A stretch of 43,928 nt of DNA from a virus. The notes beneath the pieces were generated by a model. That model was not told where the DNA came from, did not search any database, and worked only from the letters and a program-made list of their open reading frames with translations. The position numbers and the translations under genes are program-made. The stretch's first letter is position 1. Each line of letters opens with the position of its first letter. The DNA lies in the IMG/VR virus record IMGVR_UViG_3300008050_000093, positions 1-43,928 of that record, one strand, 5' to 3'. Positions 1-7,826 of this stretch are shown one piece after another.

Positions 1-53
1 AATTTTGCCGCAGAACTATCATAGAGTACGACGTTGTTTACTTGTTCAGCCAC
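1..53 (-). CDS. Start of an unknown gene, cut by the window edge
   Basis: Seventeen codons of a gene that continues off the left edge. It starts with GTG at 51-53 and reads MAEQVNNVVLYDSSAAK. A good Shine-Dalgarno (CTGGAGG) lies six bases upstream at about 60-66, in the space after the stop codon of the preceding gene. It is the next gene in the minus-strand operon after the small beta-rich proteins at 75-952, so a virion or tail-fibre role is possible, but the fragment is too short for any functional call. Confidence 0.6.
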   Translation of the reverse strand, partial: MAEQVNNVVLYDSSAAK

Positions 54-74
54 GATTGGCCTCCAGATAATTTA

Positions 75-605
75 TTAGGGAAGAATTACTAAAGTTTGAG
101 GGGAAAATATTATTCCAGCAGATGATGATCCGTCCGCCAGGTTTATTATACCAACTTCTACCACTACTGCGCTAGCAACTGGTGGACTCAGACTACATTT
201 GCCAACCGTCGATGTCAAGTAAGCTGTTTTACCTATGTCGCCCAAAACCGGGTTTGAATCAAAACTTACAGAATAAGATTCTCCATAACTTACGTAAGCT
301 GTAACGGAATCGCCAGAATTTCCTGCGGTTCGTGCAACTCCTATTACTTCATACGGATTAAATGATGAGTATGAAGATGGATAAGCTGAGTCAGCAGGAA
401 CTACTCTTCCAGAATCATTAAATGCTAATAAATCACCAACGGCAACTGTTGCTCCAGCGGTAAATGTAATATATGAGGTGCCACCAGTCTGGATTACAGT
501 TCCGACTGAAATGATCTGAGTATTTGTCTCGCGGACCACTACAGTCGTAGCGCTGTTTACCACTGACACCTTAAATAAAGGTGATGAAATGGTAACAACT
601 GGCAT
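75..605 (-). CDS. Beta-rich virion-like protein (decoration or fibre type), unknown
   Basis: A 176-residue protein rich in Val, Ser, Thr and Gly with almost no charged helical segments, as expected for a beta-structured virion surface protein. The middle (about residues 50-130) alternates phrases such as TVAVGDLLAFN, VIGVARTAGNSGD and NPVLGDIGKTAYL. This pattern is typical of phage head-decoration or fibre-base domains of the DUF2190-like kind, in which G-D turns separate short strands. Its ATG overlaps the stop of the preceding gene by one base (TAATG), so translation is probably coupled. The family assignment rests on sequence style only. A tail-fibre or capsid-decoration part is equally possible, and no enzyme motif is visible. 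Confidence 0.6.
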   Translation of the reverse strand: MPVVTISSPLFKVSVVNSATTVVVRETNTQIISVGTVIQTGGTSYITFTAGATVAVGDLLAFNDSGRVVPADSAYPSSYSSFNPYEVIGVARTAGNSGDSVTAYVSYGESYSVSFDSNPVLGDIGKTAYLTSTVGKCSLSPPVASAVVVEVGIINLADGSSSAGIIFSPQTLVILP

Positions 606-952
606 TATGTCCTCGTTACTTGAGGATCTACCGTAAATTCACCCTCAAGGATGCGTTCAACAGTACCAGATACATAGGTTAATTTCAGATCGTACACCCC
701 ATTCGTGACCAGATCTGTAGTATCGGCAGACGCTATGAGAAGAGTGAGTTTTCCGTTAGACCCGTCAATAGTGATTCGCCCATTGGCTGTTGACAACTCA
801 ATCAGTGTTGTGGTCGAGTCTACCCGCTGACGGACATCCATCTCAGCCGTCGCCCCAGTTATATCAATAATGGTACTGGTAGAATCTTTAAGGATTATCT
901 CTCGCTCAAAGGTCGCGCCCTGATCGCAGGTAAAATCATGTCGTCCGGCCAT
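605..952 (-). CDS. Small beta-sandwich-like phage protein
   Basis: A 115-residue protein that begins MAGRHDFTCDQGATFEREI. The QGATFER-type opening followed by alternating strands (IDITGATAEMDVRQ, GRITIDGSNGKLTLLI, GVYDLKLTYVSG, ILEGEFTVDP) resembles the small beta-sandwich proteins that phages encode among minor tail and fibre genes (LtfC-like). I recognise the pattern but not a specific family with certainty. The ATG has a Shine-Dalgarno (AGGGG) eight bases upstream. It is followed with a one-base overlap by another beta-rich protein, so the two are probably made together and may act in the same virion part. Confidence 0.6.
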   Translation of the reverse strand: MAGRHDFTCDQGATFEREIILKDSTSTIIDITGATAEMDVRQRVDSTTTLIELSTANGRITIDGSNGKLTLLIASADTTDLVTNGVYDLKLTYVSGTVERILEGEFTVDPQVTRT

Positions 953-1000
953 ATTGATTCCCCTATCGGGCTAGCATCCCATAAATATCTGATTTACATT

Positions 1001-1147
1001 TTACATGCAGCCAGATTTAGATAACATCAGAATAAAACATCCAACGCTTAGTAGTATAATACTAAATGATGTAGAAAGCGCCAGGGCCGCTTTAGCTGCG
1101 GCATTTATGTTTTTATCGTTATTAGGATCAGTATTATTTGACGACAT
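1001..1147 (-). CDS. 48-residue single-pass membrane protein
   Basis: A short gene found by translating the 200-base space between two larger genes. It starts MSSNNTDPNNDKNINAAA, has a hydrophobic helix over about residues 20-42 (ALALSTSFSIILLSV followed by GCFILML) and ends SKSGCM. The Asn/Asp-rich polar N-terminus and single helix suggest an N-out or N-in membrane peptide of about 5 kDa. A purine-rich AGGGA lies about a dozen bases upstream, which is rather far for a ribosome site. It is co-directional with, and fills the gap between, the ParB-like gene and the beta-sandwich gene. A pinholin-like lysis peptide or a superinfection-exclusion peptide are both conceivable, but nothing in the sequence decides between them. 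Confidence 0.5.
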   Translation of the reverse strand: MSSNNTDPNNDKNINAAAKAALALSTSFSIILLSVGCFILMLSKSGCM

Positions 1148-1175
1148 ATGATTTTACATCCCTGTAATTATCTGA

Positions 1176-1856
1176 TTATTTAGAAAGATCTGCAAGCATC
1201 GTTTCGATGATTACGCCAACATCTGTGGTGTCGAGGTGCTTTGAATAAGCCTCGAACAAAGTCAACCATCGCCCGTAAACCTCCATGGTGAGCTTGCCCC
1301 GCAGATTACCAACAGTAAATACTGCAAATCTGTGGTCCACATAGGTTTGGCCAGGTTTCTTTTCACCGTTCTCGCCTGATGAATCCGTTTCATTGTCTTG
1401 ATCTAAGTTCTCCATATTGACTTCAGACAATTTACCCAATTCGGATAATGTTGTGGCATCAAATCCAGTAAGAGAAAGATCTGAGTACTCGTCGTCAGCA
1501 AGAGATTTCAAGTCATCAATAAAATCAGCTAATTTAGAGTAATCCCAGTCCCCATCTGACTGATTGGCTCTCAGTGCCACAATCCTGGCCTCGGCTTCAT
1601 TCCCGCTGTAGTAAACAACAGGAACAGTTGGACTTGTGTATTCACCGTTTTGGTGCATTTCCTTAATAATTGAGAGCCTTTGATTGCCGCTAATAACAAA
1701 TGAAACTCCGTCTTCATTTTTCCAGCAGACCAGTGGGCGATAGAGATCAAACGCTCTAATCGAATCTCTCAATTTGCGTTTTGCCTTTTTATCAATTGTC
1801 CTTGGATTGTTATCCAGTGGACGAACTGAAGTTAGTGGAACTTGGCTAATTTGCAT
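1176..1856 (-). CDS. ParB-like nuclease-domain protein, copy 2
   Basis: A 226-residue protein with a ParB/sulfiredoxin-type N-terminal domain (about residues 5-100). It has DNNPRTID near the start, then VISGNQRLSII, the core G-N-Q-R motif of the family, and RANQSDGDWD after it. Such phage proteins bind or nick DNA, or act as CTP/ATP-dependent clamps. The biochemical role here is unknown. The C-terminal part (RFAVFTVGNLRGKLT, YGRWLTLFEAY) matches the C-terminus of the gene just upstream, so the two are tandem paralogues. I chose the ATG at 1856, which has GCGAGG seven bases upstream, over one eight codons earlier that lacks a site. It overlaps the upstream gene by 11 bases. Confidence 0.85.
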   Translation of the reverse strand: MQISQVPLTSVRPLDNNPRTIDKKAKRKLRDSIRAFDLYRPLVCWKNEDGVSFVISGNQRLSIIKEMHQNGEYTSPTVPVVYYSGNEAEARIVALRANQSDGDWDYSKLADFIDDLKSLADDEYSDLSLTGFDATTLSELGKLSEVNMENLDQDNETDSSGENGEKKPGQTYVDHRFAVFTVGNLRGKLTMEVYGRWLTLFEAYSKHLDTTDVGVIIETMLADLSK

Positions 1857-2553
1857 GGTTAAACCTCGCTTTATCTTCAATGTCGTCTAGCATGGCTGAC
1901 ATGATTAGGGGTATATCTGTAGAGCCCAGCAGGTCTGAATACTTCTCGAAATGCTGAAGCCAGATTCCGTATTGATCTATAGTTACTCGACCCCTTACGT
2001 TGCCGATAACGAATCGGGCAAAACGAGATCTTTTTGTATCTCTGGCATCGCCGTCAGAGATGTCGGGCTCCTCAGCATCCTCTGGAATTGCCTCATCATC
2101 AAACATATCTGAGGAGTTTCCAGCCATTTCAATTAAGTCTTGTAAGTCTTCTTGGTCAAACCCAAACAAGTCGCTATCAATCTGAAATTCTGACGCCATC
2201 TTATTTAAATCTGAAACATATAGCGGAAGAGTTTTCCAATCCCAGTCGCCATCTGATTGATTATCCCTGAGACAGATCATTCTTGCTGCTTTTTCAGTAC
2301 CAGTAAATCTTACGCATGGAATTTCCTTTGGAATGTCATGACCAGCGCGAAGTAGCTGTCGAATTGCCTTTAATCTCTGATTTCCGGCAATTACAACTAT
2401 TCGTCCAGAATCCTTCTCCCAGATTAAAATGGGCTCGTACTGGCCAAGTTTCACAATAGACTTTTTCAGCTTATCCAGACTTGCATCATCAATAGATCTT
2501 GGATTGTCTGCAAGATTCGACAGGACGGATACAGGATGAGACTCAATGATCAA
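1846..2553 (-). CDS. ParB-like nuclease-domain protein, copy 1
   Basis: A 235-residue paralogue of the following gene. The ParB-like domain shows LADNPRSIDD, VVIAGNQRLKAI (the G-N-Q-R core) and CLRDNQSDGDWDW. An acidic linker (about residues 150-180, rich in Asp/Glu) leads to a conserved C-terminal domain, RFARFVIGNVRGRVT...YGIWLQHFEKYS. I place the start at TTG 2553. It is preceded by a perfect GGAGGTG six bases upstream and overlaps the stop of the previous gene by four bases (TTGA). A longer reading from an ATG 16 codons earlier has no ribosome site and would run into the upstream gene. Family function is DNA binding, nicking or partition-like. The specific role is unknown. Confidence 0.85.
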   Translation of the reverse strand: MIIESHPVSVLSNLADNPRSIDDASLDKLKKSIVKLGQYEPILIWEKDSGRIVVIAGNQRLKAIRQLLRAGHDIPKEIPCVRFTGTEKAARMICLRDNQSDGDWDWKTLPLYVSDLNKMASEFQIDSDLFGFDQEDLQDLIEMAGNSSDMFDDEAIPEDAEEPDISDGDARDTKRSRFARFVIGNVRGRVTIDQYGIWLQHFEKYSDLLGSTDIPLIMSAMLDDIEDKARFNHAN

Positions 2554-2813
2554 GATACACCTCCATAAATGCACATATATATCAGCGAGATCGCAATACA
2601 AACAGTAATGACCATATTAAAAATCATAAGCTTCTCCTTCCTTCCCTTAGTTGGAGGGGACAATATTAACGCAATAACAATCTTATTATCCTCTTCAAGA
2701 GCAATTGGGCAAATGACTGACCATCCCTCTCGAAACAATAGACTAAGTGCAGGATCGTCTACACTCCTGTCTAAATCGTTTGAGTTTACGCGATAAACTC
2801 TACAATTTTGCAT
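2550..2813 (-). CDS. Small protein with C-terminal membrane helix
   Basis: An 87-residue protein of unknown function. The first 55 residues look like a small globular domain (LLFREGWSVICPIALEEDN followed by a hydrophobic strand), a style common in short phage accessory proteins. Residues about 66-84 (MIFNMVITVCIAISLIYMC) form a convincing transmembrane helix preceded by a Lys/Arg-rich stretch (GRKEK), so the globular part probably faces the cytoplasm. GGAGT lies upstream of the ATG. Its stop overlaps the TTG start of the ParB-like gene by four bases, indicating translational coupling. A membrane-tethered partner of the ParB-like proteins is speculation. Confidence 0.55.
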   Translation of the reverse strand: MQNCRVYRVNSNDLDRSVDDPALSLLFREGWSVICPIALEEDNKIVIALILSPPTKGRKEKLMIFNMVITVCIAISLIYMCIYGGVS

Positions 2814-2815
2814 AA

Positions 2816-3073
2816 CTACTCCATAACGGCAACGACATCTTTTCCGATGACGGCAGACCTTAGTTGCCCATTAAAATCAAATAAAATCCGCCTCGTATTG
2901 TGCGGATCTCGGCTACACATTTTAAAAAACCAGCTTATCTTATAGCTTGGAATGCTGCCTTTAGGGACAGATGTCACTAAAGCATCAACTTCCAAAACAT
3001 CATATTTTAAGCTATCTGTAGATGAAGCAGAGTCTTTAATGAACAACATCTCCTTGATAACTTTGTACTTCAT
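2816..3073 (-). CDS. Hypothetical protein, 85 residues
   Basis: An unrecognised 85-residue protein beginning MKYKVIKEMLFIKDSAS and ending GKDVVAVME. Predicted mixed alpha/beta with no metal-binding motif, membrane helix or signal peptide. The ATG overlaps the stop of the primase-helicase gene by one base (TGATG) and has no convincing ribosome site of its own, which suggests coupled translation. By position it belongs to the replication operon. Confidence 0.5.
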   Translation of the reverse strand: MKYKVIKEMLFIKDSASSTDSLKYDVLEVDALVTSVPKGSIPSYKISWFFKMCSRDPHNTRRILFDFNGQLRSAVIGKDVVAVME

Positions 3074-5040
3074 CAGGGCTGCACCACCATTTTTACACCT
3101 TTTCTGCCGCTTGGTGTTTCATCCCACGTATCAGCAAAAACACAGGACAAAGGATCAAATGGCATCATAAACGATGAGCCTGGGGCGCCGAATTCACTCC
3201 TTACTTTATCAACATAAACCATAGCGCACGGAAAACCGACACGGGGATCGGGTTCCTGACGCTGAACCACTATACCAACATGCGCATCCTGTTCTATAGC
3301 AGAAGCGCCTTTAAGATCTGAAATCCGCACACGGCGCTGCTGGGACGTGAAAGATCTGTTAGGATGACATACCAATAATATAGTTATCCCGTCGTTTATG
3401 GCAACAAGCGCAAGGCTTCTTACTATTTCTTCAATGACCTGGCGCTCACGATCTCCTGCACCACGGGCGAGAAAGCCTAAATGGTCTATCAGGGCAACAC
3501 GAACATCATGACGGCGACGGGCATAGCGTATCGAGTCAATGACGTATTGTGCAGTAGCTTCGCCGTAGTGATCTAATATAAAAATGGGAAGCGTTCCCAA
3601 CTCATCAAGAGCGGTCTTGCGTTGCTCTGGAGTGTAGTGCATAAAATCGCCACCCAACTGAGCGCGGAGGAGCTTTTGAACTGTACCGATAGGTCGCTGC
3701 TCGAATGAGGTGAGCATGGCTGGAGCGCCAATTAATGACTGCTCGCGCAATAACCACGTTGCAAACGTAGTTTTACCGTGCCCGGTCTCCCCAGTCAGAA
3801 CCCACAAGCCGGGCCGCATTCCACCTAGAGCCCTTTCTAGTTTCTTGGAGCCTATATCTCGGCCAACAAGACGCTCAGGACTGTTAATGAGATCATCTAA
3901 ATCAGTTTCGTAATCATTAACCCTCTTCAGGGTAACATTGATCATGGAAGATGCCCTGTCTATACAACGGCGCATCTCATCCTTTGGAATTCCTTTAATC
4001 AAACATTCGTTTACGTCATTTAATGGCAACATGGCCAGAGAAGTGCGATACCCACCCAATTTCTCTGAAAGTTTAGCTGCCCCTAACTGTCCAGCCTCGT
4101 CATCATCATAGATTAAAATATGGTTTTTGTAGGGTTCTAGGAGATCTAACCACTCGTTTGGCCAATTAGCTCCTGCCCCGGTAGTTCCTGAGACAACATT
4201 GCGCGTGTATCCGTATTCATAGAGCGCCATCGCATCGAACTCGCCCTCTGTGATGTAAACGGTCTCATCTCGTGCAGCACCTAGCAGATGGCTTCCAAAT
4301 AGGGGCATCGGGCGGTTTGCGCACACCCGGTAGCCCTTCCCGACCGTCCCTGTGCCATCGCATCGCTCACAACTCGCCACGCCGCCACACACGCATTGAG
4401 TAGGAATTCGCCTGAACCGAAGATTGACGACGTTTCCCACCTCGTTCTTTAGCGGAATGACTACCCACCGCTCAACCACCTTTCCGTTTTCATGAACTGC
4501 ATGAGCACCTAATTCCCAAAATCTAATCGTCTCTTCACTTAGAGATCTCATAGTCATTAGGTATGAAAGAACCTCTTTCCCTGAATCACTATAAAGATGA
4601 TCTTTGCACTTGTTCCATAAATCCGATGACCACCGAAACCCACTAGAAGATCTGGCTGGTGGAGTTGGCTTGGAAGAAACAATAGTATTTACGCTCTTAA
4701 CTGCTGAATAGGGCATCGAGCGATCATTGATCATTGTTCGACCAGAGCCAATCAGCCCCGACAAAGCCTCTATTTCATCCCTACTAAGTTCCTTTGTATT
4801 CTTTTGGTGCTTATGTTGGCTTAGAAACTCAACAACATCACCATGAGCATCACAGCTATAGCAGTTCCAATAATGATCGTCCCTATTAAGGCTCACTGGG
4901 CCTCGCGGATCTTTGCGGCCCCTCCGATTCGCACCGCAAGACGGACACGGTGACAGAGACCTCATGCGCCCAGGAGTGTAATTAAGTGCCTTCACTACAG
5001 CTTTAAGAGAATAACTGTTTATATCGCTAATCGTGCTCAC
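3073..5040 (-). CDS. Bifunctional primase-helicase (T7 gp4 type)
   Basis: A 655-residue replicative primase-helicase that would unwind the fork and lay down RNA primers. Domains in order: a CHC2-like zinc finger (Cys32, Cys35, Cys60, Cys63); a TOPRIM domain with the catalytic Glu in TEGEFD (about 264-269) and acidic cluster IYDDDEAG (about 310-317); and a RecA-type DnaB helicase domain with Walker A GETGHGKTT (417-425) and Walker B VALIDHLG (515-522). An extra four-cysteine ribbon (about 216-227, C-V-C then C-E-R-C-D-G-T-G) sits before TOPRIM. Length fits the T7 gp4/Twinkle class. It starts at GTG with GCAGGTGA upstream and overlaps the preceding gene by four bases (GTGA). Confidence 0.95.
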   Translation of the reverse strand: MSTISDINSYSLKAVVKALNYTPGRMRSLSPCPSCGANRRGRKDPRGPVSLNRDDHYWNCYSCDAHGDVVEFLSQHKHQKNTKELSRDEIEALSGLIGSGRTMINDRSMPYSAVKSVNTIVSSKPTPPARSSSGFRWSSDLWNKCKDHLYSDSGKEVLSYLMTMRSLSEETIRFWELGAHAVHENGKVVERWVVIPLKNEVGNVVNLRFRRIPTQCVCGGVASCERCDGTGTVGKGYRVCANRPMPLFGSHLLGAARDETVYITEGEFDAMALYEYGYTRNVVSGTTGAGANWPNEWLDLLEPYKNHILIYDDDEAGQLGAAKLSEKLGGYRTSLAMLPLNDVNECLIKGIPKDEMRRCIDRASSMINVTLKRVNDYETDLDDLINSPERLVGRDIGSKKLERALGGMRPGLWVLTGETGHGKTTFATWLLREQSLIGAPAMLTSFEQRPIGTVQKLLRAQLGGDFMHYTPEQRKTALDELGTLPIFILDHYGEATAQYVIDSIRYARRRHDVRVALIDHLGFLARGAGDRERQVIEEIVRSLALVAINDGITILLVCHPNRSFTSQQRRVRISDLKGASAIEQDAHVGIVVQRQEPDPRVGFPCAMVYVDKVRSEFGAPGSSFMMPFDPLSCVFADTWDETPSGRKGVKMVVQP

Positions 5041-5465
5041 TTGTCACCTGCTCTAAAAAATTCTAACGGTCCAAATGAGTCACGAACAGCAGAAGGATCT
5101 GTTTTAGCAGGACCAGAGATGTCCTCGCGCCAATTCGCGGACGCCTCCACCCTGTCTCCGAGTTTATTCTTTCGGAGCAAATTCTCTAATCGTAGGTAAG
5201 AGCGCTTGATTGGATTAGCGCCTCTCCACCACATAGCCTCATCGGTCTGAGCCTCGTAAGCATATTCAATTAAATGGATCAAATCGTCCGGGGTATACCC
5301 CAGCCCAAGCCTGGAATGGATTAGCTCTCGCCTTTCCTTCGTGAGCTTGCAAACGTGAGGACGACGCTGTTTAGATGCCCAAAAATCAAATACCTGCTTT
5401 ACAGGATCTCGTTCAGTGCGATTGCGCCCCAAAAATAACTGGGCGGAACCATCGTTTTGACCCAT
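5037..5465 (-). CDS. Possible helicase-loader or replisome-organiser C-domain protein
   Basis: A 142-residue mostly helical protein encoded immediately before the primase-helicase. The segment KQVFDFWASKQRRPHVCKLT, then LIHSRLGLGYTPDDLIHLIEYA and a closing YLRLENLL, resembles the small C-terminal domain of phage replisome organisers, in which a helical hairpin ends with a phrase like YLRPETLF. Operon position next to the helicase supports a loading role. There is no ATPase motif, so it would act as an adaptor, not a DnaC-type loader. The ATG has GGGAG eight bases upstream, which means the gene truly overlaps the 3' end of the RuvC-like gene by 53 bases. Confidence 0.55.
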   Translation of the reverse strand: MGQNDGSAQLFLGRNRTERDPVKQVFDFWASKQRRPHVCKLTKERRELIHSRLGLGYTPDDLIHLIEYAYEAQTDEAMWWRGANPIKRSYLRLENLLRKNKLGDRVEASANWREDISGPAKTDPSAVRDSFGPLEFFRAGDK

Positions 5466-6021
5466 TAGTGTTTCTCCCTGTTGTTACTCTACAATACTCT
5501 GCCACTCCTGCCGCATCACAAATGTGCGTTGATGAGCCTGATAAAGATATTAGGCTCCGCATACCGTCCACTCGACTCGGGATCAATAACATAGAAGCGT
5601 TTTTAACCTGATCTCTTTTCGTGCCTCTTTTCACACCTAATACCGTTTCTCGCCACTCATTAGCGGGGACATAGGAGGAGGATAGGCCAAAATGTTCTTC
5701 AATGGGGCTCAGCACCGAGCCCGCGTTGCGAGCTAAGTCAATTAATGTGCGGACATTTCTGCCTAAGTACACATCCTCGCAACAAATATACCCATCAGTA
5801 AAACCGCTTTCCGCTAAATATTCAGAAACAATAGAACCAATTGATGAATAGCGTTCAATAATTACAGATTGGCTCTCTCCGTCCATATCTGTCATTTGAA
5901 GCTTGATTACGCGCCGACCCTTTCGCTGTACCTTCGCCCACCAAAACGCAGCGTAAGCACAGCGGTCTCTTAAGATAACTATGGCGCCCTCGGCGCCGGG
6001 GTCTAATCCAACATACACCAT
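5413..6021 (-). CDS. RuvC-like Holliday junction resolvase
   Basis: A 202-residue RNase H-fold endonuclease expected to resolve four-way or branched DNA before packaging. It opens with MVYVGLDPGAEGA, with the first catalytic Asp at position 7 in GLDPG. The second acidic residue is in CCEDVYLG (Glu82), and the final acidic residue is in HICDAAGVAEY (Asp169), in the correct order for RuvC. The middle helix with Lys/Arg (GVKRGTKRDQVK) also fits. The ATG overlaps the previous stop by one base (TGATG). The last 17 codons are also read in another frame as the start of the next gene. Confidence 0.85.
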   Translation of the reverse strand: MVYVGLDPGAEGAIVILRDRCAYAAFWWAKVQRKGRRVIKLQMTDMDGESQSVIIERYSSIGSIVSEYLAESGFTDGYICCEDVYLGRNVRTLIDLARNAGSVLSPIEEHFGLSSSYVPANEWRETVLGVKRGTKRDQVKNASMLLIPSRVDGMRSLISLSGSSTHICDAAGVAEYCRVTTGRNTNGSKRWFRPVIFGAQSH

Positions 6022-6407
6022 CAGTTAGCACACTGACGTGCAGACGAATTAGTGTAAACAATCTGCTGGACCTGCTCTGTTGTAAATACCGTAATGTAAT
6101 CATTGAACTCTTTTAGGCCGCAAATTACCTTTAGGCGCGTTGCTGGAACATTATTAACCACCTGAGTCATAACCGGAGCATTTTCCAATAAGGATATTAG
6201 CCACACGGTTTCCATTATTGTGGGCTCCTCAGACATTACTGTACTGCTTTTCAATATATGATAGCCGTCAGGCTTGACATGCCTCATCATATAGAAAAAA
6301 GCCTCACTAGAGACCATGTTCCCCTGATAAGACGCAAATAGCCGCTTCAGATTCTCAGTATTTAAAACAACAAAAATGGACTCGTCTATACCTGTGTTGC
6401 TATCCAT
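6021..6407 (-). CDS. Hypothetical protein in the replication operon
   Basis: A 128-residue protein of unknown function, if it starts at the ATG at 6407 (MDSNTGIDESIF). A GTG at 6467 would add 20 residues, including a hydrophobic IPCLFFYWV, and would tighten the spacing to the upstream gene. It has no visible ribosome site, whereas the ATG has a weak GGG eight bases upstream. Sequence is mixed helix/strand with a helical middle (LKRLFASYQG, EAFFYMMRHV) and no catalytic motif I recognise. It sits between the SSB-like protein and RuvC. Confidence 0.5.
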   Translation of the reverse strand: MDSNTGIDESIFVVLNTENLKRLFASYQGNMVSSEAFFYMMRHVKPDGYHILKSSTVMSEEPTIMETVWLISLLENAPVMTQVVNNVPATRLKVICGLKEFNDYITVFTTEQVQQIVYTNSSARQCAN

Positions 6408-6482
6408 AAAATCTACCCAGTAGAAGAAGAGACAGGGTATCCGTAGACGCCCTATCCATTTAACCACAATACAGCTTTAATA

Positions 6483-7061
6483 CTAAAACGGCACGTCGCT
6501 AAGATCATGATTAACAGGAGCAGAACTGCTGGAATTGTAACCGCCATCAGATTTCTTCTTTAGGCCCCAAGCCTGAAGACGCTCCCAGTTTTCCTCAGCG
6601 CTACTGATCCACTTTATCTGATCCTCAGAAAAATCAAGGTCTCCATTATTGTTGCGAGACATATTTGACTTACCGAGATCTGTAGAAAGAGTACGATTTG
6701 TAAACTCACCATTCTCAGAAATCTCGACATAGCCAATAACGGGCGCCATACACATTATGCGCTCAATTGAATTGCTATCCATAGGATCAAACTCATCATT
6801 GTATCCAACTCGATTCGCAAAGATGCCGAGACGAAAAATAGCCTTTGGAGTAAGAAAGAAATTAGAGGTAATTACATTCCCCTCATCATTATTTTCTTCA
6901 TAATCCTCAAGACATACGAAATTGATTCGTAAACAGTCTTTGTCGTTATAAACTCGGTATTCGTAGCCTACAGCATACAATAACTTTCTACCAGCACCCA
7001 CAGCGCCAACTCTGACGCCGCCTTTGCCTTCCCCATCATACTCTGCTGGATTAACTTTCAT
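6483..7061 (-). CDS. Single-stranded DNA-binding-like protein
   Basis: A 192-residue protein with features of phage SSB-like proteins. It has a beta-rich core (residues about 25-130), then a low-complexity Asn/Ser linker (about 165-185), and an acidic tail ending DLSDVPF. The D-x-P-F type terminus is the protein-interaction tip of bacterial and phage SSBs. N-terminal NPAEYD and the following Gly-rich strand resemble DUF669-like phage proteins, which share this job. The gene has AGGGGGA upstream of its ATG and lies directly after the Sak4-like ATPase, a frequent pairing because annealases act on SSB-coated strands. OB-fold identity is inferred. Confidence 0.7.
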   Translation of the reverse strand: MKVNPAEYDGEGKGGVRVGAVGAGRKLLYAVGYEYRVYNDKDCLRINFVCLEDYEENNDEGNVITSNFFLTPKAIFRLGIFANRVGYNDEFDPMDSNSIERIMCMAPVIGYVEISENGEFTNRTLSTDLGKSNMSRNNNGDLDFSEDQIKWISSAEENWERLQAWGLKKKSDGGYNSSSSAPVNHDLSDVPF

Positions 7062-7070
7062 TACTTCCCC

Positions 7071-7826
7071 CTAATTAGAATTTGAAGTTTTATCTTCAGT
7101 TGAATCAATTGATGCTTTCCACTCATTTATCCATTGAGAAACATTGGGCTCCAATATTCCTACAAGAGGATGACACGGCTTTATTAAATACCGGGACGGA
7201 CCCTCAACTAGAACCCCGCGCTTAATAACAATCCCATGTTCAGTCTCAACCTCACGACGAATAACCACGCCCACCACATTGAAGAACTGAGAGATGTCAT
7301 TAGCAAGTTTCTTACCCTGAAATGATGGGAATATCCGAGTCACGCTTCCATCATCACCAGTCGCATACTCACAAAGAGCAGTTACAATGACGTTGTACGG
7401 CAGATTTCTCACGCAACGCACAAATTTAATCATACGAGCCGTCATGACTCCCCAATCTTGCCATTCCATCTTTTTATCGCCATCACCCTTGGCAGCTAAT
7501 ATTTCATCAATAAATAACCGCTGCACCTCAGTAATAGAATCAATAACTATTGTTTCCACTTCATCAGGAAATTCTCCACGAGATGCCGCAGCTACAAACT
7601 GACGAACCTGGTTAATATCAGTACACAGCGCCACAAGCGCATCAGGATTTGAATTCTGAATGCTCTTCAATCCATTCGACTCAGTTAATAAAAATATGGG
7701 GTTAGGGGCAGAAGCCGCCGTAAACGTCTTGCCTGCACCGCTATCGCCATACATAAACGCCTTCAGCAACGGCGTCATGCCGCTGGTCCCCACCATATAA
7801 TATTCTATTCCACTATTTGTCACCAT
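7071..7826 (-). CDS. Sak4-like RecA-fold ATPase (single-strand annealing)
   Basis: A 251-residue P-loop ATPase. Walker A is GDSGAGKT (about 27-34). Walker B is ETIVIDSI (about 90-97). A later polar strand end, NVIVTALCE, fits the sensor strand of the minimal RecA core. Size, the short N-terminal strand before the P-loop, and neighbours (SSB-like downstream, RecB-family exonuclease upstream) match phage AAA_24/Sak4 proteins that anneal or pair strands during recombination-dependent replication. The gene overlaps the exonuclease stop by seven bases (ATGGTGA). A generic phage NTP-binding protein of other function remains possible. Confidence 0.75.
   Translation of the reverse strand: MVTNSGIEYYMVGTSGMTPLLKAFMYGDSGAGKTFTAASAPNPIFLLTESNGLKSIQNSNPDALVALCTDINQVRQFVAAASRGEFPDEVETIVIDSITEVQRLFIDEILAAKGDGDKKMEWQDWGVMTARMIKFVRCVRNLPYNVIVTALCEYATGDDGSVTRIFPSFQGKKLANDISQFFNVVGVVIRREVETEHGIVIKRGVLVEGPSRYLIKPCHPLVGILEPNVSQWINEWKASIDSTEDKTSNSN

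Noticed and set aside
5855-6103. 82-residue frame overlapping the RuvC start
   Set aside because: The RuvC frame there carries the catalytic GLDPG motif, and the other frame reads as Arg-rich noise.
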